From Gammaproteobacteria bacterium (GTDB lineage: Bacteria > Pseudomonadota > Gammaproteobacteria > Eutrophobiales > Eutrophobiaceae): a DNA stretch of 49,934 bases. Positions 11,122-19,614 of this stretch are shown here, one piece after another (the first letter of the stretch is position 1; every line of letters begins with the position of its first letter). Made by a program: the position numbers and the translations under genes. The stretch spans positions 1 through 49,934 of the forward strand of contig JACPSH010000009.1 in assembly GCA_016193395.1 (NCBI GenBank), in the 5' to 3' direction. Under the pieces are notes generated by a model. The model saw only the letters and a list, made by a program, of their open reading frames with translations. It ran no database searches and had not been told where the DNA came from.

Positions 11122-11149
11122 ACTATAGCGAAAATAAATCCGCTGTCAA
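11122..11149 (-). promoter_or_regulatory. Sigma-70 promoter of groESL
   Basis: TTGACA - 16 nt - TATAGT on the minus strand, with the CIRCE operator immediately downstream. The perfect -35 and near-consensus -10 suggest strong vegetative expression held down by HrcA rather than a sigma-32 promoter. Confidence 0.88.
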
Positions 11150-11180
11150 CCCTGCTGCCGGGAAGGCCGCTGGATGCCGG

Positions 11181-12374
11181 TCAGGTGCCGGCCTCCTGCT
11201 GGTAGTACTCCATGAGGATATGCGCGACTTCCGGCCGGGCGAATTCCCTGGGCAGTTCCTGGCCCGCGGACAGCATTTCGCGTACGCGGGTTCCCGACAA
11301 TTGCACGAAGTCTTCCTCCTTGTGATCGGGCGCATCGCGCATCATGACGACCCGTCCCAGCTTCTTTGAGAACGCCGTGTTGTCCGCCCGGAAGATCTGG
11401 ATCTGGAGGGCGTCTTTCGGCACCTCCTGGTCGAATATCGTCTGGGCGTCGAAAGGTCCGTAGTAAGTGCCTACCCCTGCGTGATCGCGGCCGACAATGA
11501 GGTGCGTGCAGCCGGCGTTCTGCCGGAACACGGCGTGCAGGACGGCCTCGCGCGGCCCGGCATAGAGCATGTCGAACCCATAGCCGGTCACCATGACGCT
11601 GTTCGGGGGGAAATACAGTTCCACCATCTTGCGGATGGCCGCGTCCCGGACGTGCGCCGGGATATCGCCCGGCTTGAGCTTCCCGAGCAGCATGTGGATC
11701 AGGACGCCGTCCGCTCTGACCGACTCCTTCGCCATCTTGCAGAGCTCTTCGTGGGCCCGGTGCATGGGATTCCGGGTCTGGAACGCCACTACCGCATCCC
11801 AGCCGTTGGCGCGGATCGCGGAGCGGATCTGAACAGCCGTGCGGAAGGTCCCGGGGAAATCGCGCTCGAAGTAGCTGTAGTTGAGCACCCGGATCGGACC
11901 CGAGACCACGTTGCGGCCCAACGACATGAAGGTCGCCACGCCCGGATGATTCGGATCGCGGGTGCGGAAAATCCTCTCCGTCAGCGACTCCCACTGCGAG
12001 TCCTTGAGTTTCTCCACCGATTCGATTTCCTGGACCGCGAGGACCGGATTGCCGGGAAGGTTCGGATCGCGCAACGCGATGAGCTCGACCCTGCCGAGGG
12101 ATGATGGATCCGCGCACAGGTTCAGGCACGGCACCGGCCAGAACAGGCCGCCGCGCGTGTGCAGATCCTCGGCAACGCTCTTTGCGTCCGCCGCGTTCAT
12201 GAAACCGGGCAACGGCGAGAAGTATCCGGCGCCCAGCATGACCGCGTTCGCAGCGGCCGCCGAATTCAGTTGCAGGGCGGGCAGGCGCTCGGCCTGCTCT
12301 GCGGCTTCGCCGCGCTTGTCTTCATTCTCGATGAAGAGCGGCCGGAGTTCCTCGGACCCATGTGGTTTGATCAT
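11181..12374 (-). CDS. sat: Sulfate adenylyltransferase (homomeric ATP sulfurylase)
   Basis: Interconverts ATP plus sulfate and APS plus pyrophosphate. At 397 aa it is the homo-oligomeric Sat/MET3-like type, not CysND. Active-site motifs QTRNPMHRAHE and GRDHAGVG are intact, and no APS-kinase domain is fused. The start MIKPHGSEEL was preferred over an upstream in-frame Met because conserved sequence begins near here and a GAGG lies upstream. No aprAB, dsr or cys genes are adjacent. In sulfur-oxidising bacteria this enzyme often runs in reverse to make ATP from APS; assimilation is the alternative. Confidence 0.95.
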   Translation of the reverse strand: MIKPHGSEELRPLFIENEDKRGEAAEQAERLPALQLNSAAAANAVMLGAGYFSPLPGFMNAADAKSVAEDLHTRGGLFWPVPCLNLCADPSSLGRVELIALRDPNLPGNPVLAVQEIESVEKLKDSQWESLTERIFRTRDPNHPGVATFMSLGRNVVSGPIRVLNYSYFERDFPGTFRTAVQIRSAIRANGWDAVVAFQTRNPMHRAHEELCKMAKESVRADGVLIHMLLGKLKPGDIPAHVRDAAIRKMVELYFPPNSVMVTGYGFDMLYAGPREAVLHAVFRQNAGCTHLIVGRDHAGVGTYYGPFDAQTIFDQEVPKDALQIQIFRADNTAFSKKLGRVVMMRDAPDHKEEDFVQLSGTRVREMLSAGQELPREFARPEVAHILMEYYQQEAGT

Positions 12375-12552
12375 TGACGCCTCGCCGTCGCGTGCGGCGC
12401 CACGCCGCATGCCGAAAAAGGACGCGTAACAATAGCGATCCCGGAAATAATTTCAAGCTGCGCGCCGCGCGGGATCCCTGCAGCGATTCGCTGGCGCACC
12501 GGCGTGGCTGGCATTATCATTGAACCGTCTCTGTCCCCGCGGGAGAACTGTC

Positions 12553-12765
12553 ATGCCTGGAGTCAAGCCTGTCGAACCCGCCGCGCCTGGCAAGAAGACT
12601 TCCCAGATCCTCGGCCCGACCGGCGGCGAGGCCACGGTGAAGATGGATTTGCAGGACGCCAAGTGCTACTGGAACGATGCCGAATTTTTCCAGGGCGACC
12701 GCATCAGCGTGAACGACGAATGCTACGAATGCAGCTTCGGGCGCTGGGTGTCGGTGGAAGACTGA
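12553..12765 (+). CDS. Small conserved-looking protein of unknown function
   Basis: A 70-aa protein starting MPGVKPVEPA after a GGGAGAA ribosome site 7 nt upstream. The first 20 residues are Pro/Lys rich and probably disordered. The rest holds a compact segment with KCYWND, FQGDRISVND and ECYECSFGRW, so three cysteines lie in short beta-strand-like stretches. The pattern vaguely recalls DUF1496-type small proteins, but I cannot confirm that. No signal peptide or membrane segment. It stands alone between divergent sat and convergent tesA. Confidence 0.7.
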   Translation: MPGVKPVEPAAPGKKTSQILGPTGGEATVKMDLQDAKCYWNDAEFFQGDRISVNDECYECSFGRWVSVED

Positions 12766-12814
12766 TCGCAATCCCGCGCCGCACCGGCTGACCGGCGCGG
12801 CCTTCTCCCCGGCT

Positions 12815-13444
12815 TCATCCGTCCGCGGCCAGCGGCTGCGCGGCCAGCATGGGTTCCAGCGAGCGCCACACGCGATCGAGCATCAGCGTTTGGGCTTCCG
12901 CGCGTGGATGAATGCCGTCCTCCTGCATCAGTTCCTGGCGCAGCGCGATGTCCTCGAGCAGGAAATCGCCCAGCACCGCCCCACACCCCTGCGCCACATC
13001 CCGGTAGATCTGCTCGAATCCCTGGGCGTAGGCGGGCCCGTAGTTGGGGGGAATCCTCATGGGAATGAGCAGCACGCGGCTACCGGCAGTAACCAGTCTT
13101 GCGGCAATCTGATCGAGGTTGGCGCGGAATTCATCCAGCGCGATACCGCGCAATCCGTCATTGCCGCCAAGTTCGACAATGGCGATGGCGGGCGGCCCTT
13201 CCCGCAGCAGGCCTTCGAGCCGTGTCAGCGCGCTGCGGCTCGTGTCGCCGCTGATGCTGGCGTTGACGACACGGTACCGGTAGCCTTGAGCGCTCAGGCG
13301 CGCTTCCAGCAGGGCAACCCAACCCTGTTCCAGCCTGATCCCGTAGGCGGCGCTCAAGCTGTCGCCGAGCACCAGGATCCGATCGTCCACCGCGTGGCCA
13401 GCCGCGGCCCAGCAGCAGAGAATGACGAACAACGGTCTGAACAT
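12815..13444 (-). CDS. tesA: SGNH-hydrolase esterase / lysophospholipase TesA
   Basis: Periplasmic GDSL-type arylesterase, thioesterase and lysophospholipase (TesA/EstA family), 209 aa. Signal peptide MFRPLFVILCCWAAAGHA, then block I GDSLSAAYGI with the catalytic Ser, block III GGNDGLRG, and block V DGIHPRAEAQ with the Asp-His pair. The start has an upstream AGAGGAG. It is divergent from ybbA, and the two start codons overlap in CATG (13442-13445); the tesA/ybbA-ybbP arrangement is the same as in E. coli. Confidence 0.94.
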   Translation of the reverse strand: MFRPLFVILCCWAAAGHAVDDRILVLGDSLSAAYGIRLEQGWVALLEARLSAQGYRYRVVNASISGDTSRSALTRLEGLLREGPPAIAIVELGGNDGLRGIALDEFRANLDQIAARLVTAGSRVLLIPMRIPPNYGPAYAQGFEQIYRDVAQGCGAVLGDFLLEDIALRQELMQEDGIHPRAEAQTLMLDRVWRSLEPMLAAQPLAADG

Positions 13445-14144
13445 GAATAGTGACTCCTCTCTGATTGTGCAGGCCGAACAACTGGGCAAGCAAGTCGTGA
13501 GCCCGGATGGCCTGCTGACCATCCTGACCGGGATCGATCTTGCGATCCTGCGCGGCGAGAGCGTCGCCATTGTGGGCGTCTCTGGCTCCGGCAAATCCAC
13601 GCTGATCGGCCTCCTTGCCGGCCTCGATTTGCCGAGCAGCGGGCGCGTGCTTCTCGAGGGCACGGACCTCAACACGGTCGATGAGGACGGCCGAGCGCGG
13701 CTGCGCAGCGGCCGCGTCGGCTTCGTGTTCCAGTCCTTTCAGCTGCTGCCGGGCCTGAATGCACTGGAGAATGTGATGCTGCCGCTGGAACTGGCCGGCC
13801 AGGCGGACGCGGCGCAGCGCGCGCGCGAAATACTCGCGGCGGTGGGGCTCGGGGAGCGGCGGCATCATTACCCCGGGCAGATGTCCGGCGGCGAACAGCA
13901 ACGCACCGCGATCGCCCGCGCCTTCGCCGGAGCCCCGGCCCTCCTGTTCGCGGACGAGCCGACCGGGAACCTGGATCAGCAGACCGGCGCGCAGATCATC
14001 GATCTGCTGTTCCGCCTCAACCGCGAACAGGGCACGACGCTGGTCATGGTGACGCACGACCCGGCGATCGCCGATCACTGCGACCGCAGGCTGACGCTGG
14101 TTGGCGGCCGTCTGGGCGCGGATTCACGCGATGCGCGCAATTAG
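13443..14144 (+). CDS. ybbA: ABC transporter ATP-binding protein, YbbA type
   Basis: ATPase of a LolD/MacB-like ABC system paired with the YbbP permease. The 233 aa contain Walker A GVSGSGKST, Q-loop FVFQSFQLL, signature MSGGEQQRTAIARA, Walker B ALLFADEPTGNLD and switch His VMVTHD. The ATG at 13443 aligns with the E. coli YbbA start; an in-frame ATG at 13422 would add 7 residues, and neither has a good ribosome site. In E. coli the substrate is unproven; related type VII ABC systems do mechanical work on envelope substrates. It overlaps the permease gene by 14 nt. Confidence 0.92.
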   Translation: MNSDSSLIVQAEQLGKQVVSPDGLLTILTGIDLAILRGESVAIVGVSGSGKSTLIGLLAGLDLPSSGRVLLEGTDLNTVDEDGRARLRSGRVGFVFQSFQLLPGLNALENVMLPLELAGQADAAQRAREILAAVGLGERRHHYPGQMSGGEQQRTAIARAFAGAPALLFADEPTGNLDQQTGAQIIDLLFRLNREQGTTLVMVTHDPAIADHCDRRLTLVGGRLGADSRDARN

Positions 14145-16620
14145 GCTTGCGTTCCGGGCGCTGCGCCGGGACTGGCGCGCGGGCGAGTTGAGCCTGCTGG
14201 GGGCGGCGGTGATCGTCGCGGTGGGGGCGCTGACCACGGCGGCAACCTTCACGGATCGCGTGGGCAGGGCGATGGAACTGCAGGCCACTGAACTCCTCGC
14301 CGCCGACCTCGTGCTGGAGTCTCCGGAGCCGCCCGCGCCGGAGGTCCTGAATGCCGCGACAGAAGCGGGGTTGACGGCGACGACGACATCGGGTTTTCGC
14401 AGCATGGCAGTCGCGGCAGGGCGATTGGAGCTGTCCGAGGTGAAGGCCGTCGATCAGGATTATCCATTGCGCGGCAGCCTGCGGACGGCCGACGACCTGT
14501 TCGGGGAGGAGATCGAGACGCGCGACGTGCCGGCTCCCGGCACGGTTTGGCCGGACGCACGCCTGATGCAGGCGCTCGCCCTGCGGATCGGCGATCGCAT
14601 CAGCCTCGGATCCGCCGAATTGGTCGTGCAAAGGATCCTCGCCTACGAGCCGGATCGCGGCGGCGATCTGTTCAACATCGCGCCGCGCCTGCTCATGAAT
14701 CTGGCGGACGTACCGCGCACCGGACTCATCCTGCCCGGCAGCCGGGTGCAGTACCGCCTGTTGCTGCGCGGCCCCGCCGACGACATCGATCGGTTCCGCG
14801 GTGGGATCGAATCGCGCGAAGGCTTGCCGCTCAGGATATACGGCATTCGCGATGCGCGGCCGGAACTGAAGACGGCGCTGGAGCGAGCGCGCCAGTTCCT
14901 CGGTCTTGCGGTGCTCGTGAGCGTGGCCCTGTGCGGACTGGCGATCGCCATGTCGGCGCGGCGGTTTGCGCATCGCCACTATGACAGCTGCGCGATTCTC
15001 CGCTGCCTGGGCGCGTCGCAAAGCCTCATCGGCCGCGTGTTCCTGTACGAACTGGGCATGGTGGCCGTCCTCTTCAGTGCGGCTGGCTGCACGCTAGGCC
15101 TGTTGTGCCAGGAAGGACTCGCCGTGCTGTTGCGCGGCCTCACGGTCCGCGCTTTGCCGGCACCCACACTGCTGCCCATGGCGTCCGGGACCATTGCCGG
15201 AATCGCCGCAGTGCTCGGCTTCGCCCTGCCATGGCTGTGGCAGCTTTCTACGGTCCCGCCGCTGCGCGTTCTGCGGCGCGATCTCGCGCCGATGCCGCCG
15301 CGCGCCGTGACCGTGTATGGGGCTGCATTGCTCATCCTGGCGTTGCTGACGCCGTGGCAGGCGGGAGAGTTCCGTCTGACCGCCTATGTCACCGCGGGTC
15401 TGGCGGGGACCGCCGCAGTGTTGGCGCTGTGCGCGTGGGCGGCGATCCGGCTCGTGGATCGCCTGCGATCGCGCGTGGGGATCTCCTGGCGCTTCGGCAT
15501 CGCGAACGTCGCGCGCCGCGCTCGTGACAGCATGGCCCAGATTCTCGGCATCGGCCTCGGCGCCACCGCCATGCTGTTGCTCACGCTGGCGCGCACCGAT
15601 CTGCTGGATGCGTGGGAGAACCGGATCGACCCCGGCACGCCAAACTATTTCCTCATCAACATCCAGCCGGACCAGGCGGGCACATTGAAGGATTTCATGG
15701 CGCGGCACGCCACGGTCACCGCCGATTTCTACCCGATGGTCCGCGGCCGGCTGACCCACATCAACGACCGCGAGGTGTTAGCAGACCGCTACACCGAACC
15801 GCGCGCCCAGCGTCTCGCAACGCGTGAGTTCAACCTTTCCTGGGCCGAGCGCCTCCAGCGGGACAATACCCTGGTTTCAGGGCAATGGTGGCCGCGGACC
15901 GGGACGCCGGCCAATTATTTTTCCGTCGAGGACGGCATCGCACAGACACTGGGGCTCTCGCAGGGCGATAAACTCACGTACAGGATCGCCGGGCAGGAGG
16001 TCACGGGCCGTATCCTCAATATCCGCCGCGTAGAGTGGGATTCGTTCAACGTCAACTTTTTCGTGGTCGCGAGTCCAGGCACGCTTGAAACATACCCCGC
16101 GACCTACATCACCAGCTTCCATCTGCCCGCCAGCCGCCGCGCCCTTCTGGGCGGTCTGGTCAGGGCATTCCCGAGCGTGACCGTGATCGATGTCGCGGCG
16201 GTGCTCAGCCAGGTGCGTGCCGTGATGGAACAGGTTTCGAGAACGGTGGAGTTCGTGTTCGTGTTTACACTGGCGGCGGGGTTGATCGTACTCATGTCGG
16301 CAATCCAGACCACGCACGACGAGCGTTGCCGCGAGTCGGCGATACTACGGTCCCTGGGGGCAACGCGGCGCCGCGTGCTCGCGGCGCTGACGGCGGAGTT
16401 CGCCGTGCTGGGGGCGATCACCGGCGGTGTGGCGGCCGTCGCGGCGACCGTCATTGAACTCGTACTTGCGGAGTTCGTATTCCGCATCGAAGTGTCCGTC
16501 AACCCCTGGATCTGGCTGGCCGGGCCGACCGCCTGCCTGGCCCTGATCCTCGCCGGCGGCTATATCGGGACGCGGCGCGCGCTGGCGGTGGCCCCGATCG
16601 ACGTGCTGCAGCGGGCATGA
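14131..16620 (+). CDS. ybbP: FtsX-like permease, YbbP type
   Basis: Large inner-membrane permease of 829 aa that pairs with the YbbA ATPase. It has an N-terminal TM helix (about residues 20-40), a periplasmic domain, a first FtsX-type TM block (about 265-420), a second large periplasmic domain, and a C-terminal FtsX block (about 705-825) with RESAILRSLGATRRRVL just before a coupling helix. Ten predicted helices are typical of the family. MRAIRLAFRA was taken as start; ATG 14101 would extend the overlap with ybbA. The role is unknown even in E. coli; a link with TesA and lipid or lysophospholipid handling is suggested only by gene order. Confidence 0.92.
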   Translation: MRAIRLAFRALRRDWRAGELSLLGAAVIVAVGALTTAATFTDRVGRAMELQATELLAADLVLESPEPPAPEVLNAATEAGLTATTTSGFRSMAVAAGRLELSEVKAVDQDYPLRGSLRTADDLFGEEIETRDVPAPGTVWPDARLMQALALRIGDRISLGSAELVVQRILAYEPDRGGDLFNIAPRLLMNLADVPRTGLILPGSRVQYRLLLRGPADDIDRFRGGIESREGLPLRIYGIRDARPELKTALERARQFLGLAVLVSVALCGLAIAMSARRFAHRHYDSCAILRCLGASQSLIGRVFLYELGMVAVLFSAAGCTLGLLCQEGLAVLLRGLTVRALPAPTLLPMASGTIAGIAAVLGFALPWLWQLSTVPPLRVLRRDLAPMPPRAVTVYGAALLILALLTPWQAGEFRLTAYVTAGLAGTAAVLALCAWAAIRLVDRLRSRVGISWRFGIANVARRARDSMAQILGIGLGATAMLLLTLARTDLLDAWENRIDPGTPNYFLINIQPDQAGTLKDFMARHATVTADFYPMVRGRLTHINDREVLADRYTEPRAQRLATREFNLSWAERLQRDNTLVSGQWWPRTGTPANYFSVEDGIAQTLGLSQGDKLTYRIAGQEVTGRILNIRRVEWDSFNVNFFVVASPGTLETYPATYITSFHLPASRRALLGGLVRAFPSVTVIDVAAVLSQVRAVMEQVSRTVEFVFVFTLAAGLIVLMSAIQTTHDERCRESAILRSLGATRRRVLAALTAEFAVLGAITGGVAAVAATVIELVLAEFVFRIEVSVNPWIWLAGPTACLALILAGGYIGTRRALAVAPIDVLQRA

Positions 16621-16728
16621 AGGTCATGGTCCCATCGCATGACACCTCGTCATTGACGTCCGTACGCGATGTAGAATCGGATCCGCCAGATTCCTGATTC
16701 GGCGCACGGCGCCGGCCACCGAATTTCC

Positions 16729-17841
16729 ATGACCCACTACAATGACAGCAGCGCTCACCAGCATGACGCGCCGGCGTGCACGGGCATACTGGTCACCAAC
16801 CTCGGGACGCCCGAGGCGCCCTCGGCGAAAGCCGTGCGCCGCTTCCTGGCGGAATTCCTGAGCGACACGCGGGTCATCGAACTCCCGCGATGGTTGTGGT
16901 GGCCGATCCTGCACGGGATCATCCTGCGCCTGCGGCCGGCAAGGGTGGCGCGAGCCTACCAGAGAATCTGGGCGGACGAGGGATCGCCGCTGTACGTGCA
17001 TTCGCGGCGCCTGGCGGCGGCACTGGAATCGCGCCTCGTCTCGCGCCTGCACGATCCCGTCCGGGTGGAACTGGGCATGCGTTATGGGCGGCCATCCATC
17101 GCCTCGGCGCTTGACAAGATGCGGCACGCGAACGTGCAGCGGCTGCTCGTTCTGCCCCTATACCCGCAATATTCGGCCACGACCACGGGCTCGACTTTCG
17201 ACGTCGTTACCCGCGAACTGCAAGGCTGGCGCTGGGTGCCGGAGCTGCGCTTCGTCAACCATTACCATGATGCCGAGGGTTACATCGACGCGCTGGCGCA
17301 GAGCATCTCCGCGCACCGGGCCGCGCATGACCGGCCTGACCGCCTGTTGTTCTCCTTCCATGGCCTGCCACGGCACTACTTCCTGGCCGGCGATCCTTAT
17401 TATTGCCATTGCCACAAGACCGCCCGGCTGGTCGCCGATCGGCTTGCGCTGCCGCAGGAATCGTGGGCCGTATCGTTCCAGTCGCGTTTCGGCCCGCGCG
17501 AGTGGCTGAAACCGTACACGCAGAAACAGCTGGCGCAATGGGCAAGGTCGGGCGTGCGGCACGTGCAGGTGATCTGCCCGGGGTTCGCCGCCGATTGCCT
17601 GGAGACGCTGGAGGAAATCCAGATCGCAAACAAGGAAACCTTCCTCGAGGCAGGCGGCAGCCAGTTCTCCTACATACCCGCGCTGAACGATCAGGCCAGC
17701 CACGTCGATGCGCTGCTCGGTATCATCGATCGTCATTGCCGCGGCTGGAAAAAACACGGTGCGGATACTTCCGCGGCGGACTCGCAGCGCGAACTGCAGG
17801 AGACGAAACAGCGCGCGATCAAACTCGGCGCGCAACAGTAA
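16729..17841 (+). CDS. hemH: Ferrochelatase
   Basis: Inserts ferrous iron into protoporphyrin IX in the last step of protoheme synthesis. 370 aa. The N-terminal GILVTNLGTPEAP, the porphyrin-cleft motif LPLYPQYSATTTGSTFD, the catalytic His in LLFSFHGLPRHY and the metal-path/Glu region PGFAADCLETLEEI are all present. The first 15 residues are poorly conserved His/Asp-rich sequence. A short Ala/Glu-rich tail follows the conserved C-terminus. It stands alone, followed by a 570-nt repeat-rich gap. The respiratory genes at 40-48 kb need its product. Confidence 0.96.
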   Translation: MTHYNDSSAHQHDAPACTGILVTNLGTPEAPSAKAVRRFLAEFLSDTRVIELPRWLWWPILHGIILRLRPARVARAYQRIWADEGSPLYVHSRRLAAALESRLVSRLHDPVRVELGMRYGRPSIASALDKMRHANVQRLLVLPLYPQYSATTTGSTFDVVTRELQGWRWVPELRFVNHYHDAEGYIDALAQSISAHRAAHDRPDRLLFSFHGLPRHYFLAGDPYYCHCHKTARLVADRLALPQESWAVSFQSRFGPREWLKPYTQKQLAQWARSGVRHVQVICPGFAADCLETLEEIQIANKETFLEAGGSQFSYIPALNDQASHVDALLGIIDRHCRGWKKHGADTSAADSQRELQETKQRAIKLGAQQ

Positions 17842-17938
17842 GCCGAGCGCGCTTCCGCGAGTCTTCGCGCGCTTCAGAGGACGCTCTGCGACCACGGCGG
17901 CACGTCGCCCTTAACGCCTCAAGCCTGTCCAGAGGCGG

Positions 17939-18064
17939 GACGGCCGTGGTTCATCCGGCGGCGATAAGCGGCGCGCGGGCCAGGGAGGGTGAAGCGCGAC
18001 GCGCTCGCAGCAAGCAGGACACGGAAGTCCTGCGAGCGGGAGCCGGATGAATCCGGCCGAACCG
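17939..18064. repeat. Palindromic intergenic repeat, related copy
   Basis: Outer arms GGTTCATCCGGC (from 17949) and GCCGGATGAATCCGGCC (18043-18059) are inverted. Inside is a hairpin GCAGGAC-ACGGAA-GTCCTGC flanked by CTCGC/GCGAG. The ends resemble those of the elements at 18189 and 31227, but the interior differs. It fills the first half of the gene-free stretch 17842-18412. No ORF with coding character was found there. Confidence 0.65.
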
Positions 18065-18188
18065 CCCATCACGGCGCGCTTAATAAAAGCGGAACAAGCC
18101 CGGTCAAGCTGTCCCCTGCGTCCCAGCGTGTCCGCGGCGGCACTACCGGACCGTCGGCTCGGATGTGCCCAATCACGTCCAGGGAAGG

Positions 18189-18354
18189 TCGGCCGGGTTC
18201 ATTCAGCCGCGCTGAACGGACGGGTGGCAGCGGGTACCCCTGCTCCGCGCGCAGCGAGAGGGCATATCCGGCCGCTGGTTCAAGCGAGCACGGACAGGGG
18301 CGCCCGGTGACAGGACCCGGCCGCCAACCAAGGCAAACCTGAATCCGGCCGGAC
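18189..18354. repeat. Palindromic dispersed repeat, copy A
   Basis: About 165 nt, clearly homologous to the element at 31227-31392. Shared blocks include GGACGGGTGGC, TCCGCGCGCAGCGAGAG, CGAGCACGGACAGGGG and CCCGGTGACAGGACCCG. It is bounded by CGGCCGGGTTCAT and TGAATCCGGCCGGAC (inverted). The inner arms around 18218-18243 and 18293-18320 are also inverted, so it can fold into a long hairpin. No coding capacity; looks like a REP/MITE-like element. Confidence 0.85.
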
Positions 18355-18412
18355 CGACGGCCATACGACGTGGTTGAAGTGGAACGAACGCCCGGCGATC
18401 GACCCGACGGGA

Positions 18413-19606
18413 TCAGATGATTCCGGAATTTCGCAGATCGTCGATCTCTTCGCGGCTGAAGCCCAGCAGGCGTTCGTAAACTTCCGCGTTGTGGGCGCCG
18501 AGATCGGGACCGGGCCAATGGATCGCGCCTGGCGTCTCTGACAGGCGGGGGAAGACATTCTGCATCTTCAGCATTTTGAAGACCGGATGTCCGACGTCGA
18601 CGATGCTGCCACGCGCCTGGAAGTGCGGATCGGCAAGCATGTCCGGCGCGCGGTAGATTCTGCCCGAAGGTACACCGTGATTTTCCAGGTGCGCCAGCAA
18701 TTCCGTGCTCTGCCAGCCGCCGGTCCACGCGGTGATCAGTTCATCCAGCCCCTGCTGATGGATGCCCCGCGCATCGTGAGTCCGGTATCGCTCATCATCC
18801 GCAAGCGCCACCTGCCCCATGGCTTCGCACAGGCGCCTGAACACGGAGTCCTGATTCGCGCCGATCAGGATCATCCGTCCGTCGGCGGTCGGATAGACAT
18901 TGGACGGGGCGAGCCCAGGCAGTATGGCGCCCGTGCGCTCGCGCACCCGGCCGCCCTCGGTGTATTCGGGTACCAGGGATTCCATCACGCCGAGCACCGA
19001 CTCGTAGATCGCGGAATCCACCACCTGCCCGCGGCCACTGCGATCGCGCTCGCGCAGCGCCGCCAGGCAGCCGATGCAGGCGAACATGGCCGCGAGCGAA
19101 TCGCCGATGCTGATGCCAGCGCGGCTTGGCGGCACGGCTGGATCGCCGCAGACGTAACGCAGGCCGCCCATGGCCTCGCCAATCCCGCCGTATCCCGCGC
19201 GCCCGGCATAGGGTCCCGCCTGGCCGTAGCCGGAAACCCGCACCATGATCATCTCCGGCCTGAGTTCCCGCAGTTCGCGGTAACCGAGGCCCCATTTCTC
19301 CATCGTGCCCGGGCGGAAATTCTCAAGCATGATGTCCGCCCGCCGCGCAAGATCCCTCGCGATCTCCTGACCGCGCGGCGTGCGGACATCCAGCGTGATG
19401 CATTTTTTGTTGCGCGCGATGATCGGCCACCAGACCGGCAGGCCGCGGCCCCAGCCCCGCATCGGATCGCCGTGTTGCGGCAACTCGATCTTGATGACTT
19501 CGGCGCCGAGATCCGCCAGCAGTTGTCCGCAAAACGGGCCGGCGATGAGCTGGCCGAGCTCGATGACGCGGAGGCCGTAGAGTGGACCGGTGGGGGAGTC
19601 ATTCAT
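18413..19606 (-). CDS. CaiB/BaiF family (type III) CoA transferase
   Basis: Family III CoA transferase of 397 aa, moving CoA between carboxylic acids; the acids cannot be predicted. The N-terminal block LRVIELGQLIAGPFCGQLLADLGAEVIKIE is characteristic, and the CoA-binding and catalytic regions NFRPGTMEKWGL and VDSAIYESVLG (catalytic Asp) are present. The start is MNDSPTGPLY; the frame is open another 106 codons upstream, but that sequence has no similarity and overlaps yjbQ. It follows yjbQ with an 8-nt gap and is probably the last gene of the operon 21262-18413. The role together with an exporter and a CULT protein is unclear. Confidence 0.92.
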   Translation of the reverse strand: MNDSPTGPLYGLRVIELGQLIAGPFCGQLLADLGAEVIKIELPQHGDPMRGWGRGLPVWWPIIARNKKCITLDVRTPRGQEIARDLARRADIMLENFRPGTMEKWGLGYRELRELRPEMIMVRVSGYGQAGPYAGRAGYGGIGEAMGGLRYVCGDPAVPPSRAGISIGDSLAAMFACIGCLAALRERDRSGRGQVVDSAIYESVLGVMESLVPEYTEGGRVRERTGAILPGLAPSNVYPTADGRMILIGANQDSVFRRLCEAMGQVALADDERYRTHDARGIHQQGLDELITAWTGGWQSTELLAHLENHGVPSGRIYRAPDMLADPHFQARGSIVDVGHPVFKMLKMQNVFPRLSETPGAIHWPGPDLGAHNAEVYERLLGFSREEIDDLRNSGII

Positions 19607-19614
19607 GCTTGCCG

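Noticed and set aside
11146-12129. 327-codon minus-strand ORF
   Set aside because: Same strand as sat but shifted frame; Pro/Arg/Gly-rich without motifs, while the sat frame is intact.
17842-18412. Coding gene in the hemH - CoA transferase gap
   Set aside because: Short frames only, explained by the palindromic repeats; no ribosome site plus conserved product.
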